Assembly (NCBI GenBank): GCA_902779915.1
Contig: CACZDM010000012.1
Location: forward strand, 1 to 38,762
Direction of reading: 5' to 3'
Source: Oscillospiraceae bacterium
Lineage (GTDB): Bacteria; Bacillota; Clostridia; Oscillospirales; Ruminococcaceae
DNA: 38,762 bases
In this document: positions 17,147-24,441 of the stretch, piece after piece
How the letters are laid out: each line of letters starts with the position of its first letter
Position numbering within the stretch: position 1 is the stretch's first letter
Translations under genes and position numbers: made by a program
Notes under the pieces: generated by a model
Databases searched by the model: none
What the model was told of the DNA's origin: nothing
Seen by the model: the letters and a program-made list of their open reading frames with translations, nothing else

Positions 17147-18364
17147 ATGTTTATTAAATTTATAAAACTTTTTTTTAAAAAATATATGATTTTTAACTGC
17201 ATATTTTTATTTTTAATTGTGCTTGTTATACACGGTTTGATGTTTTTTGACATGAATATTAGGGCGGATTCAATTTTAAATGACATATTAGATAATAATT
17301 CACAAATTTCTTCTGAAAATTTAGATTCTCTGCCACTGATTGACAGCATCTCTGATTTGTTGAATTTGCCCAATTTTAAATATCCCGCAAGATATTTTTT
17401 TGTTGTTTATGACGAAGAAGGAAAAATAGTTGACATAAATTTTGAACAATTTCCCAATATGGATCAAAAAACTGCAGAAAATCTAGCTCTGGGCGTTGCG
17501 CCTGACGGGGTTGAAAGCGGGTATATTTCAACATATAAATATAAGAATTTCGTTAATGATTCAGGAAATATTCTAGTATTTTTAGACCAAAGCATAAATT
17601 TATATTCAATATTTATATCCCTTTGCGCATCAATTATTTTGACATTGATCTTTCTTTTTATATTAATTCTGTTTTTTAATAAACAAATCAAAAATAATCC
17701 TTCTGTGACGATAAACGAAAATTTCAATCTTCAATCCAAAAATTCAAAATCTCCCCTCAAAATCAACAATAATTCAAGTAAAATATCAGCTAAAAATAGA
17801 GATTTTATACATACAAGCGGCTTGGTGTTTGATGAGAGGGGGATGAACAAAATTGTTAAACTTTTGCTTCTTCTTTCAAATTTGGAGGTTCAAGATTGGC
17901 TTAGGCCCTTTGAAAAGCTGAATTTTAGCGATTTGGTCCTTGAAACAACGCTTTCTTTTCAAACGCTTGAGGAAGCTAAACAAAAACACATAGAGTTGAA
18001 TATTCAAAGAAACATTCATATAAATGGGAATAAAACATATATAAAAAAGGCAATTGAACTATTGATGGACAATTCGATAAAATATACGGGTGATTTTGAT
18101 AATATAATAATATCTTTAAAAAGTGATGATAACTTTGTTGAATTTTCGATAAAAAATAATTGCAGGGCTGATGATTTAGGAGATTTGTCAAAACTGTTTC
18201 AGCCGTTTTACAGAAAATCCTGCAAAAATTCCAACAATGGCGGCAATTTCGGACTGGGCCTTGCTATTGTTAAAAAAATTGTCGATTCGCATAATGCACA
18301 AATATTTGCAGATAAAGAAGGAAAATTTGTTGAATTTGCCATTTTATTTCAAAGTTTAAACTAA
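17147..18364 (+). CDS. Sensor histidine-kinase-like protein lacking the phosphoacceptor helix
   Basis: The protein has 405 residues with two membrane segments (about 13-35 and 147-170) enclosing an extracytoplasmic sensor region of about 110 residues. A HATPase_c domain follows with N-box ELLMDNSIKYT (about 300), F-box LFQPFYR and G2-box GLGLAIVKKIVDSH (about 375). A HisKA domain is not intact. The second-helix remnant MNKIVKLLLLLSNLE is there, but the first helix with the His-Glu-x-x-x-Pro motif is missing; only the His of RDFIHTSG is near. The G1 box also lacks its DxGxG. No response regulator is adjacent. GGAGG precedes the ATG, and a possible promoter is TTGAAT (17076-17081)/TATTAC (17098-17103). 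It could be a pseudokinase or a phosphatase-type sensor. Confidence 0.75.
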   Translation: MFIKFIKLFFKKYMIFNCIFLFLIVLVIHGLMFFDMNIRADSILNDILDNNSQISSENLDSLPLIDSISDLLNLPNFKYPARYFFVVYDEEGKIVDINFEQFPNMDQKTAENLALGVAPDGVESGYISTYKYKNFVNDSGNILVFLDQSINLYSIFISLCASIILTLIFLFILILFFNKQIKNNPSVTINENFNLQSKNSKSPLKINNNSSKISAKNRDFIHTSGLVFDERGMNKIVKLLLLLSNLEVQDWLRPFEKLNFSDLVLETTLSFQTLEEAKQKHIELNIQRNIHINGNKTYIKKAIELLMDNSIKYTGDFDNIIISLKSDDNFVEFSIKNNCRADDLGDLSKLFQPFYRKSCKNSNNGGNFGLGLAIVKKIVDSHNAQIFADKEGKFVEFAILFQSLN

Positions 18365-18412
18365 ATCTTTGGGTTTTGACTCCTCAATTTTTAAATTTTA
18401 TGCTAAATAGGC

Positions 18413-18441
18413 TTGCAAATTTTGAAAGGTTGTGGTATAAT
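18413..18441 (+). promoter_or_regulatory. Sigma-A promoter of rpsO
   Basis: TTGCAA (18413-18418), a 17-base spacer and perfect TATAAT (18436-18441). It gives a leader of about 105 bases before rpsO. Confidence 0.8.
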
Positions 18442-18447
18442 CATTTC

Positions 18448-18545
18448 AGATCCGGTTCTAGGTTGGCCAATCAAGTGCTTTTGATTTTTTAACACCTTTA
18501 CACGGCGCACACTTGGAACTTTGGAATTAATAAACATAAGGTGGT
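18448..18545 (+). ncRNA. Possible S15-binding autoregulatory leader of rpsO
   Basis: About 100 bases lie between the promoter and the rpsO ribosome binding site. CCAATCAAGTGC (18469-18480) can pair with GCGCACACTTGG (18505-18516). Autoregulation by S15 binding to its own leader is known in several bacteria. Here only the long leader and pairing potential are seen; the assignment is inference. Confidence 0.4.
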
Positions 18546-18553
18546 TTTAAAAT

Positions 18554-18817
18554 ATGGTAAAGGAAGAAAAAACTAGGATTATTAAAGAATATGCGACAAG
18601 CGAAAATGACACTGGGTCTGTTGAAGTTCAGGTTGCGTCGCTGACTTCCAGGATAAATTCGCTTAATGAACATTTAAAGATTCACAAAAAGGACAAAAGC
18701 TCATATCGTGGTTTGCTTAAAATGGTTGGAAAGCGCAGGAGTCTTCTTCGGTATCTTAAAAATATTGATGTTGAGAGATACCGCGGCCTGATTGCAAAGC
18801 TTGGTCTTCGTAAATAG
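18554..18817 (+). CDS. rpsO: 30S ribosomal protein S15
   Basis: S15 is a primary 16S rRNA-binding protein of the small subunit platform. The protein has 87 residues, the standard length. Conserved signatures are [22 protein letters not shown] and [30 protein letters not shown] lies 8 bases before the ATG. The gene is monocistronic, with its own promoter and a strong terminator. pnp, often next to it in other Firmicutes, is not adjacent here. Confidence 0.97.
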   Translation: MVKEEKTRIIKEYATSENDTGSVEVQVASLTSRINSLNEHLKIHKKDKSSYRGLLKMVGKRRSLLRYLKNIDVERYRGLIAKLGLRK

Positions 18818-18827
18818 TCGCTTTGGA

Positions 18828-18873
18828 TTTGAAGCAATGGTTTTTGAAAAGAGGCTCTTGCTTCAAATTTTTT
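18828..18873 (+). terminator. Intrinsic terminator after rpsO
   Basis: TTTGAAGCAA (18828-18837) and TTGCTTCAAA (18858-18867) form a perfect 10-bp stem, followed by TTTTTTAATTT. Confidence 0.85.
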
Positions 18874-18889
18874 AATTTAACAGTGAAAT

Positions 18890-19603
18890 TTATATTATCT
18901 GGTCTTTATTTTGCTTTTGTGAATTTTTTATAATTATGAACACACATGCAAGCGCCAGCAGGACAGAACACGCCCACAAAGTGTGTTCTCCAATCAAGCT
19001 TGTCATAACCCCTCCGGCCAAAACGCCTGTGAAAAAAGATGAAACAATCAAAACATATCGAAGCCCAATGAAAGCGGCCTGCTTGTCTTTGTGTATAACG
19101 GCATTTGTCATGTTGGCTGATGCGCTTCTAAGGTCCCCTGTGCACATAGTGGTCGAATATGGCAAGCCTCTGAGGCGTTTAAAGCCGCTGATTTGAAGCG
19201 AGCAAACAAACGATATTGATATGGTCACGACGTTGTTTAGGCAATTTTTTGGAATAAATCCAATCAGGAACAAAACCGCAATTTCAACCATCAATATCCC
19301 CAGAGTCCAGTTGAAATGTTTGCTTGTTGGCGCGAATTTTTTTATTAGCTCAGCCAAAACAACCCCTGCTATAAACGCAACTATTGGCAGGGTGTATTTG
19401 AGCGAAGCTTCAAAATTTGAATTTAAAATTGAAAGCGCCATTAAAGCGACATTTCCTGTTTGCGCATTAGCAAAAACGCCACCTCTAAACAAAAATGAAT
19501 GAGCCTCTAAAATGCCGCCAACAGCGCTGAGTATAACTCCAACTCTGATTGACTCGTGAGCAATTTGCCTGTTTTCATCCATAAATCCCACACCCAAACA
19601 CAT
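18890..19603 (-). CDS. DUF1275 (YoaK-type) membrane protein
   Basis: The protein has 237 residues and about six hydrophobic segments. Family-typical motifs are GGILEAHSFLFRGGVFANAQTGN near the N-terminus, then SLQISGFKRLRGLPYSTTMCTGDLRS in the middle. The function is unknown; it is an integral membrane protein. The longest frame starts at 19603, but the ATG eight codons in (19582, MDENRQ) is equally plausible; neither has a strong ribosome binding site. The gene stands alone, between the rpsO terminator and repeat copy 3. Confidence 0.88.
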   Translation of the reverse strand: MCLGVGFMDENRQIAHESIRVGVILSAVGGILEAHSFLFRGGVFANAQTGNVALMALSILNSNFEASLKYTLPIVAFIAGVVLAELIKKFAPTSKHFNWTLGILMVEIAVLFLIGFIPKNCLNNVVTISISFVCSLQISGFKRLRGLPYSTTMCTGDLRSASANMTNAVIHKDKQAAFIGLRYVLIVSSFFTGVLAGGVMTSLIGEHTLWACSVLLALACVFIIIKNSQKQNKDQII

Positions 19604-19708
19604 TAACTTAAAACATCCATGCTTTTATCATTATAACATATTTATTATTTTTTTCAAGGCATTTTTAAACAGCATGAATTTTTTCAATGTGGGTTTGAAA
19701 TTTTTGGC

Positions 19709-20190
19709 GGGGTTATATTTGTCCCCTCCCCCTTCTCTGCTTAAAATATCCGACTCTTTGGTTAAAAAGCTCGTCTCTTTCAACCCACCCTCAATCGCGC
19801 TCCAAAAAACAATGGTGATGGCCGATTTAAGCGCCGCCGGCTCACAATTAAAGCATGCAAATTAAATCCTATTTAAAGCGCAAAGCTTTTTCAAAAATTC
19901 CATAACAAGCCAAGGTCAAAAAACGTAGCAGCCTCAAATGGACCCCTCCCGGAAGATGGATCCCCCCTCCCCCGCGGACTTTAACCTACCACTTGTTATT
20001 GGCGCCTCGAAAGAATCTTGCGTTTTAGGAAGATTTAATATTACAGTCAGTTGTGAGCTCGCGGCGGCTTAATCAGCAAGCTTATTTGTTTTTTTCAGAA
20101 TGCAGTCAAACATATTTGAAATTGCTCAAAATTTTAAACAAAGAACCTGATTTTTTAACAGTTAAAATTTCACTGGAACAAATATAACCC
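19709..20190. repeat. Interspersed inverted-repeat element, copy 3 (complete, about 482 bp)
   Basis: The left end reads GGGGTTATATTTGTCCCC and the right end, on the opposite strand, GGGTTATATTTGTTCC, so the element has terminal inverted repeats. The left arm (19709-19865) closely matches the reverse complement of copy 1. The internal blocks ATTTAAAGCGC, CCAAGGTCAAAAA (about 19910) and ATTTAATATTACAGTCAGTTGTGAGC (about 20033-20058) match copy 2. The open frame at 19674-19865 is a by-product of the repeat. The element fills the gap between the DUF1275 gene and rnpB. Confidence 0.75.
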
Positions 20191-20223
20191 AACAAACGTT
20201 TTCAAAAAATTTTAAATATACAC

Positions 20224-20252
20224 TTGACAACAACATCTAATCGTGGTATACT
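20224..20252 (+). promoter_or_regulatory. Sigma-A promoter of rnpB
   Basis: TTGACA (20224-20229), a 17-base spacer and TATACT (20247-20252), placed 6 bases before the RNase P RNA. Confidence 0.85.
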
Positions 20253-20257
20253 CACTT

Positions 20258-20594
20258 CACGCGAGTGGACTGTGTGGCAGCGCTCTTTTTGAGGGTGAGG
20301 AAAGTCCGAGCACCACAGGACAGAATACCTGCTAACGGCAGGCGGAGGCGACTCTAGGGATAGTGCAACAGAAATAAACCGCTCAGTGTTTTTTTGAGCA
20401 AGGATGGAAAGGCGAGGTAAGAGCTCACCGGAACGCGGGGAACCGTGTTGCCATGTAAACCCTATTCGGTGCAACATCAGCTGAGAATATCGTTTGTCCG
20501 GCGTTCTCGAAGGATGGCTGAAATGTTGCGGCAACGCAATGTTAAGATAGATTGTCACATAAACAGAACTCGGCTTACAGGTCCAGTCGCGGTT
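20258..20594 (+). ncRNA. rnpB: RNase P RNA (catalytic subunit)
   Basis: RNase P RNA cleaves 5' leaders from tRNA precursors. Conserved words are present in the right order: GAGGAAAGTCCGAGC (20297-20311), ACAGAA, GGAAAGGCGAGGTAAGAGCTCACC beginning near 20406, and at the 3' end AGATAGATTG followed by CAGAACTCGGCTTACAG. The 5' CGCGA and 3' TCGCG can form helix P1. The 5' end is taken from the promoter, the 3' end from P1. A T-rich stretch follows. Confidence 0.95.
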
Positions 20595-20633
20595 TTAAAT
20601 TTTTAATTTTTCGGTTTTAAACTAACAAAAAAA

Positions 20634-20659
20634 CACCAGCCACTTTAGATTTGCTGATG
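20634..20659 (-). terminator. Intrinsic terminator after pyrE
   Basis: On the minus strand CATCAGC and GCTGGTG form a 7-bp stem with a 12-base loop, followed by TTTTTTTG. It lies 33 bp past the pyrE stop, in the gap convergent with rnpB. Confidence 0.75.
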
Positions 20660-20691
20660 ATTTGTTGTTTTAATTATATATTTTTCAAAGG

Positions 20692-21351
20692 CTACACTAA
20701 ACAATATTTTTTCATATATTCGTCCATTTTTTCCAAATAATTCTCAAATTCAGCTTTCCCGTCTAGATATTTTCGAATGTCATTGACGTCGACTATGGAA
20801 TGAATATTAATCCCAAATTCGTCCCGAACCTCATCAACCGCTGTTTTATTAAAATTTTGGCCGATTTCGCGCCTGTCAACAGAAATAAACATATCTTTGC
20901 AGGATATATCCCCGCAGGACCTCAAAATTGGAATGACCTCCCGAACCGCTGTTCCCGCCGTTATAACATCTTCAACGATAATGATTTTGTCCCCATCTTT
21001 CGGAGCATATCCAACTATAGATCCGCCTTCTCCATGGTCTTTAGCTTCTTTGCGGTTGAAAAAAAACGGTTTATCTAAATTATACTGAGAGTATAGAGCA
21101 TTCGAGCAGCACGCGGCCAAAGGAATCCCTTTATATGCCGGTCCAAATAGCGCGGTATATTCGCAGCAAGACTCTTTAACCATTTGCGCGTAGAACTTCC
21201 CTAAAACGTTGAATTGGCGGCCAGTTCTATAGTTGCCAGTGTTGATAAAGTATGGCGTTTTTCTTCCGCTTTTGGTTGTGAATTCTCCAAATTTCAAAAC
21301 GTCCGATTCAATCATGAACGAAATGAATTCTTTTTTTCTTTCCTCAATCAA
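20692..21351 (-). CDS. pyrE: Orotate phosphoribosyltransferase
   Basis: PyrE joins orotate to PRPP to form OMP in pyrimidine synthesis. The protein has 219 residues. The PRPP-binding motif is IIIVEDVITAGTAVRE (near 121-136), and orotate/catalytic contacts lie in TTKSGRKTPYFINTG and FFFNRKEAKDHGEGG. The start is a TTG at 21351, with AAGGTTG seven bases before it. It is a lone gene here, with its own promoter and terminator; no other pyr genes are adjacent, and I see no PyrR or attenuator structure in its short leader. Confidence 0.95.
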   Translation of the reverse strand: MIEERKKEFISFMIESDVLKFGEFTTKSGRKTPYFINTGNYRTGRQFNVLGKFYAQMVKESCCEYTALFGPAYKGIPLAACCSNALYSQYNLDKPFFFNRKEAKDHGEGGSIVGYAPKDGDKIIIVEDVITAGTAVREVIPILRSCGDISCKDMFISVDRREIGQNFNKTAVDEVRDEFGINIHSIVDVNDIRKYLDGKAEFENYLEKMDEYMKKYCLV

Positions 21352-21398
21352 TTTTGATCAACCTTTCTAGATCCAAGAATTAAAAACTTCCTAGCTAA

Positions 21399-21427
21399 AT
21401 AATAACATATTTTAAAATATTTGTCAA
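21399..21427 (-). promoter_or_regulatory. Sigma-A promoter of pyrE
   Basis: On the minus strand TTGACA (21427-21422), a 17-base spacer and TATTAT (21404-21399). Confidence 0.8.
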
Positions 21428-21517
21428 CAGCCAAAACAAAATTAAATCTCCCTATATTCTCAAATTAAAGACATATATTTAAAATTTGGCAACAGTCATA
21501 ATATTTGGATCTACAGG

Positions 21518-22993
21518 TCATATTATTATACAAATTAGACCATTACATCCCTCGTTTATTATTTTTTCAACAGTTTCTTGAAGTTTCATCCTCGCATCCG
21601 CCGGCATCCTATAGAGCTTATTATGAAGTCCTTCATTAACCAATTCGTGGAGCGATTTTCCAAATATATTAGACTCCCAAATTTTTTGCGGATTTTCTTC
21701 AAAATCATTTAAAAGATACATAACAAGTTCTTCGGATTGCTTTTCAGATCCAACTATTGGGCTAACTTCGGTTGTTATGCTAGCTTTCATCATATGTATT
21801 GATGGCGCTTCTGCTTTTAACCTAACCCCATATCTTCCTCCCTGCTTGACAATTTTTGGTTCTTCAAGCTTGAGCTCATCCATAGTTGGCATAACGATTC
21901 CATATCCAGTTGCCTCAACTTCTTCCAATGCGCTTGCAACTCTTTCATATTTTTTCTTAATCTGGGCCAATTCAATCATGCATGGCATAAGCCCCGCTTC
22001 GCCATCTATTTCGATTCCTGTTGTCTCGCCCAAAATTTTATAGAACAAATTATCTTTGAGTTTTATTATTATTTTAGCGATTCCAGTTCCCAAGTCAACC
22101 CCTTCAAAGATGCCTTTTGAAATGTTTTCAGAATCTTCTATTTGGCCAACAAGGCTCGACATTTGGCTTATAAATATTTGCCTGTTAAAAGTTGAATTTA
22201 TATGACTATATATATCATTTTTTAGCCAGTGCTGGGAATCAAGAAGCGCAACCCATTTGGGAATATCAACCTCAATTTGGCGAATTGGAAATCGATATAA
22301 AACCTTTTCCAGGATATTGCAAATGTCATTTTCTTCAATGTCCAAGCAATTGAGCAAAACAACATCAACGTCATGCTTTTGTTTTATCGTCTGCGCAGCT
22401 TCTTTTGCAGATTTTGACTCCGGATCCAGGCAATTTAGCAAAACAACAAACGGCTTTTGAATTTGTTTTAGCTCTGCAATAACGCGATTTTCAGCCTCTT
22501 CATATTCCTCTCGAGGTATGTCGCTTATCGACCCATCACTAGTCACGACTAATCCAATCGTCGAATGTTCGTTAATAACCTTTTGCGTTCCAACTTCCGC
22601 AGCCATGTTAAAAGGAATTTCCTCTTCAAACCACGGCGTCTGGACCATTCTCGGCGCTTCATTTTCGATATATCCAAGCGAGCTCGGAACAATATATCCA
22701 ACGCAGTCAATCAACCTGACTCGAAGTTTAACATTATCCCCTATCTCAAGTTCTGCCGCCTCTTCCGGAATGAATTTGGGCTCGGTTGTCATGATGGTTT
22801 TCCCTGCTGCGGATTGTGGCAATTCGTCTTTTGCTCTTTCCCGACGATATTCACTGTTTATGTTTGGAATAACCATTTTTTCCATGAATTTTTTAATGAA
22901 CGTAGATTTACCAGTGCGAACCGGGCCAACTATTCCTATATATATATCGCCACCTGTCCGCATAGCAATATCACGGTAAATGCTTTGTTCCAT
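21518..22993 (-). CDS. spoIVA: Stage IV sporulation protein A (coat morphogenetic ATPase)
   Basis: SpoIVA polymerises on the forespore outer membrane using ATP and forms the base on which the spore coat assembles. I start at the ATG at 22993, because GAGGGGGA lies upstream and the product begins MEQSIYRDIAMRTGGD, as in the family. It has 491 residues, the usual size. The Walker A motif GPVRTGKST lies at about 23-31, and the following RRERAKDELPQS and TTEPKFIPEEA are highly conserved. The C-terminus is the family's self-assembly region. A sigma-E-like promoter is upstream. Its SipL-type partner gene is 2.2 kb away on the same strand. Confidence 0.97.
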   Translation of the reverse strand: MEQSIYRDIAMRTGGDIYIGIVGPVRTGKSTFIKKFMEKMVIPNINSEYRRERAKDELPQSAAGKTIMTTEPKFIPEEAAELEIGDNVKLRVRLIDCVGYIVPSSLGYIENEAPRMVQTPWFEEEIPFNMAAEVGTQKVINEHSTIGLVVTSDGSISDIPREEYEEAENRVIAELKQIQKPFVVLLNCLDPESKSAKEAAQTIKQKHDVDVVLLNCLDIEENDICNILEKVLYRFPIRQIEVDIPKWVALLDSQHWLKNDIYSHINSTFNRQIFISQMSSLVGQIEDSENISKGIFEGVDLGTGIAKIIIKLKDNLFYKILGETTGIEIDGEAGLMPCMIELAQIKKKYERVASALEEVEATGYGIVMPTMDELKLEEPKIVKQGGRYGVRLKAEAPSIHMMKASITTEVSPIVGSEKQSEELVMYLLNDFEENPQKIWESNIFGKSLHELVNEGLHNKLYRMPADARMKLQETVEKIINEGCNGLICIII

Positions 22994-23051
22994 ATTTTTC
23001 CCCCTCATTTATTAATCCAAATTACTCAGCATTTTTATGTTTTATATTTAA

Positions 23052-23080
23052 AACCTATGCAGCATATGCCCGCAATATGC
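23052..23080 (-). promoter_or_regulatory. Sigma-E-like promoter of spoIVA
   Basis: On the minus strand GCATATT (23080-23074), a 14-base spacer and CATAGGTT (23059-23052), close to the sigma-E consensus, 58 bp before the spoIVA start. Confidence 0.6.
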
Positions 23081-23100
23081 CCCCATAATTTATTAATGTT

Positions 23101-23160
23101 TTAAAAAACAATGCAAAAGCTGATGCTTTGCCGCCGGCTCACAACCATTTGTAATATAAA
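23101..23160. repeat. Solo fragment of the interspersed element (about 60 bp)
   Basis: AAAAAACAATGCAAAAGC, then GCCGCCGGCTCACAAC and TGTAATATAAA, match in order the reverse complement of the core of copy 2 (about 5399-5460). No terminal repeats flank it, so it is a remnant or an independent copy of the core. It lies between spoIVA and the promoter of the frameshifted peptidase gene. Confidence 0.6.
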
Positions 23161-23213
23161 ACCAACGCAGTTGATGATATTGCAAAAAAATTCAAATATA
23201 ATCAAATTTTAAC

Positions 23214-23242
23214 TTGAAATTCAAAAAAATATATGCTATAAT
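23214..23242 (+). promoter_or_regulatory. Sigma-A promoter of the repeat-protein/peptidase gene
   Basis: TTGAAA (23214-23219), a 17-base spacer and perfect TATAAT (23237-23242), about 60 bp before the ATG. Confidence 0.7.
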
Positions 23243-23306
23243 ATAAATATGTAATATAATTATATATTGCTAAATTAAAATAATAAATTTTAAGGACGTG
23301 ATTAAA

Positions 23307-24383
23307 ATGAAAAACAAAAAATTTCTAAAAAAATTAACAGCAACGGCTCTCGGCCTTGGGCTCGGAGCCTCATCTATGGCCTCGGCTGGAGCGATTTCTC
23401 CAAAATCTCTTTGGGAGAACCATATTCAAAGCCGAACCAAAAGTAATATTTTACAAAAATATAACAAACAGATACAGCCAGAACTCTATAAAAATCTCTC
23501 ATCTCACACGGAAAGATACGTAGCTGATTTTTTTCTAGATGGAAAAATTCCAGAATTTTCAAACAGTCAATATTTAAATCCATATGATAGTGCAATTGCA
23601 GAGGCGAATAATATTTTGAATGGAAAACATTTAGATCAAAACGATGATAAAGCAGCTGTTTTCAAAGAATATGTCTTTCAAAAACTTTTGGCCGCTCAAG
23701 CAAAGATAACTCAAATCAAAAGCGACGTTCGAAATAAAAAAAATGATCTTGAAAAAGTTCAAGCGGTTTCTCTGGATTTTTTGAACAAATATTCCAACAA
23801 CACACTAATCAAAGAAAAGATCAACATGATTAACACCCAAAAGCAAACTTGTCTGAACCTTGCCAATATGATTTTAAACGCAGATGCTTCGCTAGAAAGC
23901 GTGAATGCGTGGAAAAGGCATTTCGATTTAAACTACACTGCCATGCAAAAAAATGCGCAAGAAGCATTAGCATACATAAATAACGTCATAAACAATTTTA
24001 ATCCTTTTGCCTTTGCAAATATCCCTAACAACAATTTTAATCCTTTTGCCTTTGCAAATATCCCTAACAACAATTTTAATCCTTTTAGCTTTAGCAATAT
24101 GCCAAACAACAATTTTAATCCTTTTAGCTTTAGCAATATGCCAAACAACAATTTTAATCCTTTTCCTTTTAGCTTTAGCAATATGCCAAACAACAATTTT
24201 AATCCTTTTAGCTTTAGCAATATGCCAAACAACAATTTTAATCCTTTTGCCTTTGCAAATATCCCTAACAACAATTTTAATGCATCTAATTCTGATAACA
24301 CATTCAACAACACCACTGCGCCAACTCCCATGATTTCAAATCAAATAAATTCGATAAATAATGCACAAGCAAAAAAGATTTAG
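23307..24383 (+). CDS. Secreted protein with 13-residue Asn/Phe/Pro repeats (zero-frame product)
   Basis: I start at the ATG at 23307, ten bases after AAGGA; a GTG at 23298 is too close to that site. The zero-frame product has 358 residues. A signal peptide spans residues 1-27 (MKNKK, hydrophobic core, ASA cleavage site). Residues 30-228 are polar and probably helical, without a recognised family. Residues 229-321 are seven tandem units of NNFNPF(A/S)F(A/S)N(I/M)PN. A polar tail follows, and the frame stops at TAG 24381, one codon after a perfect A_AAA_AAG slippery heptamer (24371-24377). A -1 shift there would join it to a papain-like peptidase domain for a 590-residue product. I know no named relative of the repeat protein. 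Confidence 0.8.
   Translation: MKNKKFLKKLTATALGLGLGASSMASAGAISPKSLWENHIQSRTKSNILQKYNKQIQPELYKNLSSHTERYVADFFLDGKIPEFSNSQYLNPYDSAIAEANNILNGKHLDQNDDKAAVFKEYVFQKLLAAQAKITQIKSDVRNKKNDLEKVQAVSLDFLNKYSNNTLIKEKINMINTQKQTCLNLANMILNADASLESVNAWKRHFDLNYTAMQKNAQEALAYINNVINNFNPFAFANIPNNNFNPFAFANIPNNNFNPFSFSNMPNNNFNPFSFSNMPNNNFNPFPFSFSNMPNNNFNPFSFSNMPNNNFNPFAFANIPNNNFNASNSDNTFNNTTAPTPMISNQINSINNAQAKKI
23991..24269 (+). repeat. In-frame 39-bp tandem repeat array, seven units of two subtypes
   Basis: Units encode NNFNPFAFANIPN (type A) or NNFNPFSFSNMPN (type B). The order is A A B B B' B A, where B' carries a 6-bp insertion giving an extra Pro-Phe. Copies within a type are nearly or fully identical in DNA, while A and B differ at several codons. 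This suggests recent duplication of whole units. There are no spacers, so it is not a CRISPR. Confidence 0.95.
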
Positions 24384-24441
24384 AGGATCGTTTCAAAAGG
24401 CTTTCATCGGGCAACCAACAAATCGCCGGTCCTTGTTGGTT
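24371..24441 (+). other. Candidate programmed -1 frameshift site
   Basis: The heptamer A_AAA_AAG (24371-24377) is in the correct phase (zero frame GCA AAA AAG), the same slippery sequence as in E. coli dnaX. The zero-frame TAG is at 24381-24383. After a -1 shift the frame runs GAT TTA GAG GAT and stays open to 25078. A 9-bp perfect stem (24413-24421 with 24433-24441, loop 11) lies downstream, but 35 bases away, farther than classic stimulators. I see no upstream Shine-Dalgarno-like stimulator. A plain 1-base indel in the A-run is the alternative. Confidence 0.5.

Noticed and set aside
19674-19865. 63-codon open frame on the plus strand
   Set aside because: It is the same repeat sequence as at 8-220 read in copy 3, so its similarity reflects the DNA element rather than a protein.
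23991-24269. CRISPR-like direct repeats
   Set aside because: Units are contiguous, in frame and without unique spacers, and no cas gene is present.
23933-24331. Repetitive frames on both strands over the 39-bp array
   Set aside because: They are by-products of the in-frame tandem repeat; only the plus-strand frame has a start, signal peptide and promoter.
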